From the NCBI GenBank assembly GCA_030549495.1, contig JAUIRK010001051.1, forward strand, positions 1,054,001 to 1,118,000: a stretch of 64,000 bases of DNA, read 5' to 3'. The position numbers and the translations under genes are program-made. Below the pieces are notes generated by a model, which had not been told where the DNA came from, searched no databases, and saw only the letters and a program-made list of their open reading frames with translations. This DNA comes from Nectonema munidae (taxonomy: Eukaryota; Nematomorpha; Nectonematoida; Nectonematidae). Position 1 is the first letter of the stretch; every line of letters starts with the position of its first letter. Positions 47,001 through 56,854 of the stretch are shown piece after piece.

Positions 47001-49314
47001 CATTTTAAAATAATTTTAAATTGCTAAAAAAAATAAAGTTCAGAGGCTATATCTCTTGTTAATAACGATAACGAAGAAATTTTTTTGAAATTAACTATAT
47101 AGAAAATGACAGTGCATTTTTACGTGTGCGATTGTGTTGGTTTTGTTAATTTTTCGTTGCATATATTTTCACATCCAGTGCATAAAGAGTATAAAATAAA
47201 GGCGCGATATATATTTATTCATGCCTTCTATACTAGTGCAAATAAATATGAACTTTTTCTTGTTTTTTAATTCCAAATTTAATGTATAATTCGACTCAAG
47301 CATTCATCATTTCAATGGCAAGGTAACAAAAAGCTAAGATCTTCATCGGCAGAAACTTTGGAAAGGCACTTCTGCAATCGAATACCATAGCGTCCAATCT
47401 GGAAATTATGTTTTTTGATAAAAAATTTTGCCTAAAAATAGAGTTTTCAAAAACACATGGTCCAACATTTTGTTCTTTAAAAACTAATCTAAAAAAACTT
47501 GCTTTATATCAGTGTATTTAAGAAGTATTTCAATATTTATTTTAAGATTTTACAAATGTCTTTATATTTATAACTTGACTCTGTTAAACTTTTGTTTAAT
47601 TTTCATATTATAAAATTATATTATAAATATTTTAGGGTTTTTGTTATTTAATCTTTCATTTGAAGCCATTTCAGCAAATTATATTTGTTATTTCAAAATT
47701 AAAAAACTTTTAACACAATTATGTATTTGAATTTTAATACTTTTTTTGTTATTTTATTTTTTCAAAAAAATTAACAAAAAGTAACAAAACATTTTATGGT
47801 AACGATAGTGAAAAATAAGCCAACTATTTTCAAATTAAACGAAAACAAAGCTCTTTTTCTCAAAGTAAGGGTAACTATAACGAAGATTTTTTTAGTTGTA
47901 ACGATCCCAATTCTACTAAAAAATATTACCACTAAGATGACTGTCTAATTTTTAAACCCCTTTTACAAAAAAAATACAAGATGAAATCTCTTGTAGCATA
48001 GAATTCACTTATAAATCAAAATTGTTTGTTTAAATTGAGTAAAGAGTGTTTATAAAAATCAATTTTCGGTTTAACTTTCATCATAAGCCCTACTATCAAA
48101 AAACCTATTTAAATCATCCTAAGTATTTTTGATTCTTGAGATATAAAATTTTGAAGAGAAGTTTTTATTTATTCTTTCTCCATAAGCAAGCACTAAAAGT
48201 TATATCTTATGAAAATAACAAAAATCATCTTAGTGAAATCTCAATATAAATAATATTACGGTTCTTTGGCCTAATAACATTTTATAGTTTTATTTTTTTG
48301 AATAAAATATCTGGATATTTAGGTTTCATTAGCTTTGTACTGATTTAACATTCTATTTTACTAATACCATGAGCACAATTCTTTCTTCTTCTAAATTAAA
48401 GATACATTTATCGCCTTTATAAAGCACAAGTTTTCTTTCGCACCATCACTACTATAATTAATTAGTATCTTTATTTTTCCTGGATTTATCTGAATAAACT
48501 TTGCATCTTTTTATCACTACAGGTATAATAGCTAAAGTCAGTATTATATAAAATGCATATGTGTTTTCGAATATTTCATCAACATATACACCCCTTCATG
48601 AAATGAGTAACATAGATTGACTATATTTTATTCCTTTTTCACTCATAATAATCATGTTAATTTTTACTATTTAAGATTACTATGTATTGTTAGTAAGTAG
48701 TAAAGTTGGAGGCTTGGGACTGAATTTACATGGTGCTAACTTCATTATTTTATTTGATATAAATTGGAATCCTTCTATTGACTTACAAGCAAAGGGGCGC
48801 ATTTGGAGAGATGGCCAAAATAAGCATTCTTACATTTATCGTCTTATTAGTACTGGAACCATCGAAGAAAAGATCCTACAGAGACAGGTAGTATAATAAA
48901 TTGCGTAGCCAAAACTGCTTTAATTTAGTCTATATCTACTTTTAGATGACTAAAAGTCATCTCAGTGATGTGTTGATAGATATGAAAAAATCAAATGTAT
49001 TTTTCACTTCCGAAGACTTGAAAGATATCTTCTCACTTACTCCAGACACTTTTTCTTTGGTGCATGATCAAATGGCCTGCAAGTGTTTCGAAGAAGAAGA
49101 AGAAGAAACTGAAAATTTTAATGACAAAGAATTTAGCGAAAATAAAGAAAATTATTCTAAGGATTGTGAGGAATCCGATTTTTTGCCTAATTATGCTTCA
49201 ATCGAGTGGAAACATTTCAATCCATCTTCTTTTGAAAATTTTAAATATGACGATTCTATTTTATCTAATTCTTTGAACATGATTTCCTGCATTTTCTATC
49301 ATAATACTTCATAA
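32088..49314 (+). CDS. RAD54B: RAD54B-like DNA repair and recombination ATPase, complete in nine exons
   Basis: Exons: 32088-32686, 32744-33036, 33106-33239, 34053-34314, 36519-36716, 36771-37041, 42215-42363, 48676-48887 and 48946-49314. All borders are GT-AG and phases agree, giving about 828 codons in one frame (vertebrate RAD54B about 910). RAD54B is a nuclear Snf2-family translocase that works with RAD51 in homologous recombination. Exon 1 has [20 protein letters not shown]. Helicase motifs: [12 protein letters not shown] (usually ADEMGLGKT); [23 protein letters not shown] (usually LTGTPIQN); then [81 protein letters not shown]. The C-terminus ([25 protein letters not shown]) matches RAD54B, not RAD54L. 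A short stretch after FVNPYFMG is missing against the family. First ATG 32088 taken as start; an upstream exon is possible. Confidence 0.93.
34830..35674 (-). pseudogene. hAT transposase C-terminal half, broken
   Basis: Minus-strand frames at 35674-35477 and 35457-35224 ([20 protein letters not shown]), then a C-terminal piece at about 35040-34830 with [36 protein letters not shown] and [12 protein letters not shown]. The ERSF-like motif and what follows are the hAT dimerisation region of the ZMYM1-like group. The N-terminal zinc finger and most of the catalytic core are absent, and the frames are interrupted at least twice. Confidence 0.75.
35996..36022 (+). repeat. Uninterrupted run of 27 G
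   Basis: Part of a G-rich tract starting near 35949 inside the hAT right end. Long G runs can form quadruplexes and are also prone to sequencing error, so the exact length should not be trusted. Confidence 0.85.
37117..37826 (-). mobile_element. LINE 3' end fragment in RAD54B intron
   Basis: On the minus strand this ends in a (CT)n tail at 37117-37132 next to AATAAATT. It contains a 3' UTR block related to that of the LINE at 25680-29466: ATTCATGTTTAGCGGTC, then TTATGAACTTCCTTGCATG. Little coding remains (possibly ILVI and YRAMKK near 37740). It begins 75 bp after exon 6 and abuts the next hAT element. Confidence 0.65.
37265..37278 (-). other. Stem-loop in LINE 3' UTR (copy 2 of 3)
   Basis: Minus strand GGTCA-GTAT-TGACC: the same loop as copy 1, but the closing pair is A-T instead of T-A and the G-U pair is a G-C pair. 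Confidence 0.6.
38936..39969. mobile_element. Small hAT element nested in the larger one
   Basis: Termini CAGGGACGTGCAGAG and CAAGGACGTGCAGAG (minus strand), with an 8-bp duplication CTAGAGCA at 38928-38935 and TTAGAGCA at 39970-39977 (7 of 8). Subterminal words GTGCTCAAGCACCTGCCC and TTGAGCACCTGCCC recur at both ends. It carries no transposase of its own but contains a LINE fragment. Confidence 0.85.
39150..39851 (+). pseudogene. LINE reverse transcriptase C-terminal fragment
   Basis: Open frame reading [60 protein letters not shown] and [18 protein letters not shown], the usual end of a CR1/Jockey-group reverse transcriptase. Stop at 39756-39758, then AATAAATTATGTTATGTTAT as the 3' tail. 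The coding part from 39285 is intact. It differs from the other LINEs here. The enclosing hAT may have been hit by it, or may have captured it. Confidence 0.85.
41949..42170. mobile_element. Foldback (long inverted repeat) element next to RAD54B exon 7
   Basis: The two arms, each about 95 bp, are inverted copies: left GGAATGGACACTTTTATTTA and TCAACTTCTTCGCCGAGTG, right (minus strand) GAATGGACACTTTTATTTAA and TCAACTTCTTCGTCGAGTG. About 25 bp of loop separates them. It ends 44 bp before the exon at 42215, within the intron's 3' part, so the unspliced RNA could form a long hairpin near the acceptor. Family unknown. Confidence 0.8.
42480..45783 (-). mobile_element. pogo/Tigger-type DNA transposon in RAD54B intron
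   Basis: The right terminus on the minus strand reads CAGTAAAACCTTGGCTTAGG next to TA, the pogo-type arrangement. The left end near 42510 has AAGGTTTGTCCCTAGTATC but is not cleanly an inverted copy, so that limit is approximate. Words such as AGGGACA and AAGGACAA recur in the right subterminal region. It fills half of the 42364-48675 intron, antisense to the gene. Confidence 0.75.
42880..44969 (-). pseudogene. pogo/Tigger transposase, broken
   Basis: Minus strand: a CENP-B-type helix-turn-helix at about 44820-44660 ([36 protein letters not shown]), then a DDE core: MDETALF near 43640, [20 protein letters not shown] near 43570, [18 protein letters not shown] and [11 protein letters not shown] (usually DNxPAH) at 43430-43310, then [20 protein letters not shown] near 43230, the segment with the third acidic residue. 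Stops and frame changes occur in at least four places. Confidence 0.8.
46008..46633 (-). mobile_element. Short hAT element keeping the transposase C-terminus
   Basis: Termini CAGGGCCGTATCAAGG and CAGGGCCGTATCAACAGG (minus strand), flanked by TCATAA at 46002-46007 and 46634-46639. The minus-strand frame 46608-46312 contains [20 protein letters not shown] followed by ERSFNKKNL; a frame change follows, then [20 protein letters not shown] and [13 protein letters not shown], the dimerisation end of ZMYM1-like hAT transposases. Length 626 bp, with a run of 13 C at 46591-46603. Confidence 0.85.
46790..46885. repeat. Low-complexity A/G run
   Basis: Almost uninterrupted A with two G runs (46804-46810 and near 46835). 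It could be a slipped or poorly resolved sequence as easily as a biological feature. Confidence 0.6.
46886..48675. other. RAD54B intron, nothing recognised
   Basis: AT-rich intron 3' part. No terminal repeats, tRNA-like boxes or coding similarity seen. The acceptor for exon 8 follows ACTATTTAAG at 48675. Confidence 0.5.
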
Positions 49315-50213
49315 ATCTCAAATATTATCGGAAATATAGGATATCATACGTAGAGTTATTCTACTTACACAAAAGGTGTCATAAATCATAATATTAATAA
49401 AGTTTTTTTACATTAATTTTAAAATAAGAAAATAACCCTCTATTAATGTCCTCCACAACAATTTTATTAAAGTGAATGATGATACGCTGACTCTTATTTT
49501 TTCATTCATCTTAAAACATATTAAACTTGAAAAGAGTATCAACATTAAATATGATGAAAATTTGGTTTAAATGTTTTTTCAAATAATATGAAGATTTACA
49601 ATCAAGCATTAATTGAGACAAATTTAATATTATTTTAAAAATTCAAAAACATTTAAATACAATACATGATTAATTACAGATGATAATTATATATTGAAGG
49701 AGATTCCTCACAATGTCAAAATTAAGAAGAAGAATTTCTTAATATATTCCAGAATTTATTATATTTCACTTGTAATAAAAAAATAATACTTGTAGTGTAG
49801 CATGGTTCAAACAAAACTACTCAAAGCCGCTTTCGTGTGTAATCATTTATGTCAAATACAAAAGATTTTACAACAATTGTATAATTATGTATTGATTTTG
49901 GCATGCCTCAAGTAAAATGAAGTCCAATACTTCAGATGAAAATCCATCTGTGAAACTGTTTAGATGCGCAATCTGAAGATGATCTTCTATCGATAAACTT
50001 TGCTTTAATTTAATTTTATGATAAATAAATATTTAATATTTGTGTACCATTTTATGCATAAAAATAGTTTACATGAAAAATTAAGTGTTTAAAAAACATT
50101 GAATATAGTGTATGATATAACAAAACTATTTCTTTGGGCAAGAAAACAGTTTCTTATAGTACAGGCGGTATCGTATGATTTTTAGAATTTTGATGCATTT
50201 TTTGAAAGAGTTA
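49315..50213. other. RAD54B 3' flank
   Basis: AATAAAG at 49396-49402, about 80 bp after the stop, is a candidate polyadenylation signal (ATTAATAAAG context). Nothing else is recognised. Confidence 0.4.
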
Positions 50214-50546
50214 TTACTTAAATGCGTTAATTCTAGTATTCATGCTTTTAAATTCTTTCATTAAATTTGAAATTTTGTACCTTTTTTCTTGCTTACATTT
50301 ATTTAATTTAGACCTAGGAATGAAAAGATTTAATTTTGTTCTGGTATTATGCTTGTGTAACTCATAATTAAACCTTAACATACTTGCATAATTTATCGGA
50401 AACAACGCATGGATAATGTCATAATAAAAATTTAGAATTTTATATATATACATGTTCTTTATTTCAAGACAATTTATCATATAAAATTTACTGTCAGTGA
50501 AATTGAAACAAGGTGTTGTATTCAGGTTGTACCCACATAAATCCAT
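50214..50546 (-). pseudogene. Probable LINE reverse transcriptase C-terminal scrap
   Basis: The 110-codon minus-strand frame contains HKHNTRTKLNLFIPRSKLNK preceded by INYASMLRFNYEL and followed by LMKEFKSM. The pattern H-NTR-x5-(F/L)xxPR, then a late L-x-x-F, is typical of the extreme C-terminus of CR1/Jockey-group LINEs. No upstream RT motifs remain. Confidence 0.45.
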
Positions 50547-50825
50547 TTTATTTTTTGTTTTATGTGATTATTTTATCTTTAATATGAATTGCCAATTTAT
50601 CTGCTAACTCAATGTTCTGGGTCTCTCTACTTTTATTACTGAGTTTAGATTTTCTAGTCATTTATTTGAATATTTTTTTCGAAATATTCAACCTACCAAA
50701 TTAACTTTTTTAGATTTTTAACACATTTTTGAAGCTCAAGTGCTGGGGGCGTAAAGTGCCCCCCCCCCTATTTTTCTCAGATATTAATAAGTTTTTATAA
50801 ATATTTTTGATGTTACATATATATT

Positions 50826-52375
50826 TCAATTATGCTGAATTCAGTGGTGATGTCCATTTTTTATCAAAATCAATCAAACCTGTCAAAAAATGGATTTATA
50901 TTTGACAGCTCATTTCAAAAAGGAACTTTTTATTTAAATAATTATATAAAGTTTTCAAATATGCTGAATTCAGTGGTGATATTCATTTTTTATGAAAATC
51001 AATCAAACCTGTCAAAAAATTGATCTAAATGTAACAGCTCATCTCAAAAAGGAACTTTTTATCTAAATAAGTATATAAAGTTTTTTACACATGTATACCC
51101 ATTTTCAAATATGCTGAATTCAGTGGTGATATTCATTTTTTATGAAAATCAATCAAACCTGTCAAAAAATTGATCTAAATGTAACAGCTCATCTCAAAAA
51201 GGAACTTTTTATCTAAATAAGTATATAAAGTTTTTTACACATGTATACCCATTTTCAAATATGCTGAATTCAGTGGTGATATTCATTTTTTATGAAAATC
51301 AATCAAACCTTTCAAAAAATTGATCTAAATGGGACAGCTCATCTCAAAAAGGAACTTTTTATCTAAATAAGTATATAAAGTTTTTTACGCATGTATACCC
51401 ATTTTCAAATATGCTGAATTTAGTGGTGATATTCATTTTTTATGAAAATCAATCAAACCTGTCAAAAATTTGATCTAAATGTGACAGCTCAACTCAAAAG
51501 GGAACTTTTTATCTAAATAAGTTTATAATGTTTTTTACACATGTATACCCATTTTCAAATATGTTGAATTCAGTGGTGATATTCATTTTTTATGAAAATC
51601 AATCAAACCTGTCAAAAAATTGATCTAAATGTGACAGCTCATCTCAAAAAGGAACTTTTTATCTAGATAAGTATATAAAGTTTTTTACACATGTATACCC
51701 ATTTTCAAATATGCTGAATTCAGTGGTGATATTCATTTTTTATGAAAATCAATCAAACCTGTCAAAAAATTGATCTAAATGTGACAGCTCATCTCAAAAA
51801 GGAACTTTTTATCTAGATAAGTATATAAAGTTTTTTACACATGTATACCCATTTTCAAATATGCTGAATTCAGTGGTGATATTCATTTTTTATGAAAATC
51901 ATTCAAACCTGTCAAAAAAGTGATTTACATATGACAGCTCATCTCAAAAAAGAAACTTTTTATCTAAGTAATAATATAAAGTTTTTTACACATATATACC
52001 CATTTTTAAGCATGCGTAATTCAGTGGTGATATTCATTTTTTTTTATAAAAATCAATCAAAACTGTCAAAAAATTGATTTATCCCAAAAAGAAAGGATCA
52101 GGCACGGTTTTTTGAATTAGAGAATTACGTTTAATAGAAATACACACATATACCCATTTTCAAGTAGGCTGTATTTACTGGTTATATTCCTTTTTTTTAT
52201 AAATATTAGTCAAGCCTGACAAAATAATTTAAATATGACAGCCCATGTCAAAATTAAAATTTTAATTCTTTTAAAGTTTTTTATACATTTCAAGTAGGAA
52301 GAATTTAATCGTGATGTTCATTTTTTATGAAATCAATAAAACCTGTCAAAAAATCGATTAAACCTGTAAATCAAT
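50826..52375 (+). repeat. Tandem array, 150-bp unit, about ten copies
   Basis: Units begin ATGCTGAATTCAGTGGTGAT at 50832, 50961, 51110, 51260, 51410, 51560, 51710 and 51860, with degenerate units at about 52013 and 52160. The first spacing is 129 bp because that unit lacks the CACATGTATACCCATT block; the central ones are exactly 149-150 bp and nearly identical. Each central unit has an EcoRI site and shared words CAATCAAACCTGTCAAAAAA and CATCTCAAAAAGGAAC. Edges are more diverged than the middle, as expected from unequal exchange. Confidence 0.95.
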
Positions 52376-53453
52376 GTCAAATATATAAACATAAAAATAA
52401 CTTCTACTTGCAGTTTTCTCTGGTAATTATTTTCTTAATTTATTTAATAAACCAACTTTAGGTGTTTAATTCACTCAAAATATTTCATTCTACAGTAACT
52501 TATGTAACTCGATAGGATCTCCATCTTTTTGGCTACAAATTCGTTATCGGCTCGTAGTCTCTACGTCATATTATAATTTACAGTATGTAATTTTGGTATT
52601 CATTCTATGATGATCCTTTCTTGGTAGCTCTTTTTTCATTAGAAATTTATATTTTTCAATGTGTGTTCGAAAATTTTTTTATAAGGATAAAATTACTTTT
52701 TTCCTCTCAGGCCTGAATATTTGTCAATCATTCTCATTTCAAAGGTTTTTTTCTGATGAATCATTCGTGATGTTGATTGTTCAATTACAAAAAGTTGTCA
52801 ACGTTCTTCATCTAAAAAATTATCTCTTTGACACAAATGGAAAAAGATGGACAAATTCAATTTAAATTAAAAATATCTTGATAGTGACTAAATTCTCACA
52901 TATTGGCATCTGTGCCATTTTTGATAAATCTGACCTATTCTAAATTTTCAGATTTCCTACCCATCTTAGCTAAATGTTAATTGTAATCCTAGATGATAAG
53001 CTATAGATTTAAATTTTTTTCATTTGTAAAAGAGGAACTTCTTTTTGACAGTCAAAATCTTTTTTGAAGTATATAATTAAACTACTTCCTAGTTCATTAG
53101 AACATGGTAGATCTTCCATTTAGTAAAGATACATTTTTTTTTTAATTATTTGTTTTGATCACATGTTCTCTTTTCAATTAGTTTTCAACTTGGTTCCTTC
53201 TCTCATACAAATGTTCAAAAGATTTTATAATACGTTTTATTTTTTTTAATAAATATTTCATACTCAAGATGGTTGTAGAAAGTATTATAAGCCAAAATAT
53301 ACAAAAAAAAAAGTATATTTTTACTATATACCTAATATGCAGCCATTTTTTGAAATTTTTTTACAGAACTGATTTCGAGATAGCCACTTCGAGATATTTT
53401 TTAACCGTATTATCCAAAATCCAGTACAGAAATAAAATAAGCATAGTCGATTT
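52376..53453. other. Spacer between the two tandem arrays
   Basis: An open frame at 52659-52865 (FSFQRFFSDESFVMLIVQLQ) is preceded by a pyrimidine-AG acceptor-like site; I do not recognise the product and it may be random. Nothing else is supported. Confidence 0.35.
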
Positions 53454-54330
53454 GGTATAAAACAGATATTTTATTTTTTTGAAAATATTTTTGAAGACAG
53501 TATCTAAAAGTAAACCGCAAATCTGATTGAAGCTTTCAGATATTTTAAAACCTGAATCCAAAAATGAAACCAGCATCTTCCATTTGGCATAAAAACAGAT
53601 ATTTTATTTAAATTTGAAAAATATTTTTGTAGACATTATACGTAAATCGAACATTTGATTGACACTTTCAGACATTTAAATCCTCTAAATGCAAAAATGA
53701 TTTCAGGATATGGTATAAAAACATATATTTAATTGTAAAATTTGAATGAATGTTTTTGGAGACAATTTTTAGAAGTAAACCGCAAATTTGATTAACACTT
53801 ATAGGTATATTCACATCCTAAATGTAAAAAATAAGTTCAGAAATGAAAACAGCATGATTGATTTGGTATAAAAACATATATTTCAAGAGAATATTTTTGG
53901 AGACAATTTTTAGAAGTAAACCGCAAATTTGATTAATACTTATAGGTATTTTTAAAACCTAAATGTAAAAAATAAGTTCAAAAATGAAAACAGCATGATC
54001 GATTTGGTATAAAAACAAATATTTCATGTAAAATTGAGAGAATATTTTTGGAGATAGATTTTAGAAGTAAACCGAAAATTTTGACTGATATTTTAAAACC
54101 TCTAAATGTGAAAAATGGGTTCAGAAATGAAAACAGCATGGTTGATTTGGTATAAAACATATATTTCATTGTAAAATTTGAATGAATGTTTTTGGAGACA
54201 ATTTTTAGAAATAAACCGCAAATTTGATTAACACTTAACAGCATGACCCATTTAGTATAAAAACATATATTTTATGTAAAATTTGAAGGTATATTTTATT
54301 AGATATATTTTTGATCAATCAAAATTTTGA
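53454..54330 (+). repeat. Second tandem array, unit about 110-155 bp, about seven copies
   Basis: Units start GGTATAAAAACATATATTT (variants) at about 53454, 53586, 53712, 53865, 54006, 54148 and 54256. They share GGAGACAATTTTTAGAAGTA and AACCGCAAATTTGATT. Copies are clearly less alike than in the 150-bp array and vary in length, so this array is older. Confidence 0.85.
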
Positions 54331-55079
54331 TTGTCATTTTCTAAAAAGTAGCCATGATTATTGAAAAAATTAAATATATAAAGTGTTATGCGTTCCAAAC
54401 TGTATATAATTATAAATTTTCAGGGTATTATATAATATAAATCCTAAGTTATAAGATTAAGTACAGATAATGTCAAAATTTTGCTGAAAAATTTTAATTT
54501 TTGATTTTGATTGACAGTTTTGGACATGAAGGGGTCATTCAACTGCCATGAAAATGGTTTCAAAAGATGCAGCTAGCGATTTTAGGAAAAGTCACAAAAT
54601 TTGAAGAGATATGATTCAGCCAATTTTCTACAATTAATTTTTTAGTGAAGGGTTACTAATAGGGTTAATCCATTAATTTTTACTATCTTTACATTTATTT
54701 TTCCTCACTTGATAAAAAAAACAATTATTTATGATTGAACTAGTTTTATCACTAATAAAACTAGTTCCTTTTTAACCATTCGAATTAACTTCAATAAATA
54801 TAATTTTTTGTAGCCAATTTTCTTTATTTTATCTGTATTTTTTTTCTTTGGTACACAAATAAATTGTGAAGCAAATAAATATAAGGATTGTATATAAGAA
54901 ATATATAAGCTGTTGTGAAATAATTTTACATTTGTCCTCGTGACGTGTATTGAACAGCCTACAAAATTTATCCAGGAAAGCTGGCATCAAACAAGGTCAA
55001 ATTAGTTGATGATTGCTATAAAATATATTTATTTTTATAAGATTTGCTTTATAATTTGGAAATTTGTCTATCTATTTAC
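54331..55079. other. AT-rich stretch, nothing recognised
   Basis: Contains a short inverted pair ACTAGTTTTATCAC and AATAAAACTAGTTCC around 54740-54772. No gene or element identified. Confidence 0.4.
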
Positions 55080-55215
55080 ATAGGTTAAACATGAATTGTA
55101 TAAAATTTGGAGCATTTTTTTACAAGCCGGATGCCCTTCCTGACGCTAACCATTATTTATATTCAGGCCTGGGACCTTTAGCCTTTGTAAAACCAATTAC
55201 ACACTCCACAAGGCA
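55080..55215 (-). repeat. tRNA-derived SINE with conserved GGAAGGGCATCCGGC tail
   Basis: The minus strand reads GCCTTGTGGAGTGTGTAATT, then GGTCCCAGGCCTGAAT (B-box-like), then GGTTAGCGTCAGGAAGGGCA running into TCCGGCTTGTAAAAAAA. The GTCAGGAAGGGCATCCGGC block followed by TGTAAAA is a tail that I recall from SINEs of several animal groups; this is from memory, not a search. Confidence 0.6.
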
Positions 55216-55227
55216 GTGGTAATTTGA

Positions 55228-56060
55228 AGTCAGATTTTTTTTCTCCTAGACAAACTGTCATCCAGAGCTAATGAGTTTGTTATACCACAAATCATTTTAA
55301 TTATTGATTTTATTGATGATTCAGTAATAATAGCAGACAGTGAAAAGGAAATGCAAAAAAGACTGTTTATGTGGCAAGAATGTCTCGAAGGAAAAGCCTT
55401 GAGATTGAATTCACGTAAGACTGAAGTGATGATAGTCTGTAGGAATGAAAACGCTGTGATAAGTATAAAAGATAAGCATGGGATCGAATTGTAACAAGTG
55501 CAAGAGAACAAGTATTTAGGGTCAGTTATTGAAAAGGAAGGAGGTTATAGTAAGGATGTAAAATCGAGGTTCAATGCGAGTTGGGCTGTTTTAAACGATA
55601 AAAAGCTGCCAATGAAACTGACGGCCAAGGTGTATTTAGCCATAGTGAGACCAGTCATGACTTACCATTCAGAATGTTGGTGTCTGAAAAAGAAAGAAAA
55701 GAACAAGTTGGAAGTGTCTTAAATGAGAATGATGTTAAATGTAACAAGAAGAGATAGAATCAGGAATAAAGAAATAAGACGAAGAACAAAAGTAATGACG
55801 AGCGTGATAGATCTAATCGAAAAGAACAAAATGAGATGGTATGGACACGTGCTGAGAAGGGAAAAAGGTGAGAAAATAAGAAAAGCATACGATGAGCAAG
55901 TAAAAGGAAAAGAGGAAGGGAAAGAATGAGATGGGGAGATGATTTGGAAGAAAGTATGAAATAATTTTATTTGAAAGAAAGCGATGTTACAGACAGAAAG
56001 CTTTGGAAAGAACGGATCAAAGCCATCGACCCCCAATAAGGGGATAAGATGAAGAAGAAG
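55228..56060 (+). pseudogene. RTE-like LINE, 3' part of the reverse transcriptase
   Basis: Fragments read DDSVIIADSEKEMQKRL, ALRLNSRKTEVMIVCRNE, NKYLGSVIEKEGGYSKDVKS, YLAIVRPVMTYHSECWCLKK, MLNVTRRDRIRNKEIRRRTK and NKMRWYGHVLRREKGEKIRK, then WKERIKAID before a (GAA)n tail. The order K-Y-L-G-x-V, Y-x-x-E-C-W, then R-W-(Y/F)-G-H-V is typical of RTE/BovB-like elements and differs from the other LINEs in the window. Interrupted by stops at 55492, 55720 and 55928; the 5' part is missing. Confidence 0.75.
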
Positions 56061-56854
56061 AAGAAACATGAATTTTACAAATACACCAAATATACCCAAA
56101 TACACTCAAATACACCTAAATAAGCATATATACACTCAAAAAAAACTTAAAATATTGCAAATTTACTAATTTACAAATAAAAAAATCCGGAGTCAAAAGA
56201 TTTAATAATAAAAAGATTTAATTATAATTAAAAAAAATTTGATATATCTCTCAATGTTTTTCTTTTAAGTAGAGTGAATTGTTTTACTTACTTAGGTCTT
56301 ACTTTTATTGATAATTTGTTATGGTTCAAATACATTTCCTCTCTACACATAAAAGTTTCTTGACTTCTTAGTATTTTTATCTAAGAATCCTATTAAAATA
56401 AAATCTATTTTAGTATTTAATGTAAAAATTTACTTTATAATGCTTTTATAGTTCCACATTTCTTTTATTGTAATTTGATTTAGGGGTCATCTTGTTTAAC
56501 AATGTTACATAAATTAAATTCTTACCAAATTTTTTTTTCATGTTTATTCCTCGAAACTTGAATGTATCTTTCTCCAGTATTAATATTTTTGATATTAACA
56601 ATTTATCTCATTTTAATTTTTTTTTAAATCGTGCTAAAAAATGGATTTTTCAATTCTTTCTTCATTCAAAACGACTCTATACATGAATACTTCACTCACT
56701 CTAACCATTATTTTCACATTCCTTAAATAACTGAGAAGTCACTTTTTCGCTCACTACTTTTAAAAACGCTCTTCCTTGTCAACTTCTTTCACTCTAATCT
56801 CAACCTCAGAAGCCCTAGAAGTTTTAAAGCCTCTGTTAAATCCATTCTTTAATA

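Noticed and set aside
54741-54772. Short inverted pair around ACTAGTTTTATCAC as a MITE or terminator hairpin
   Set aside because: Arms are only about 12 bp, with no target duplication and no second copy.
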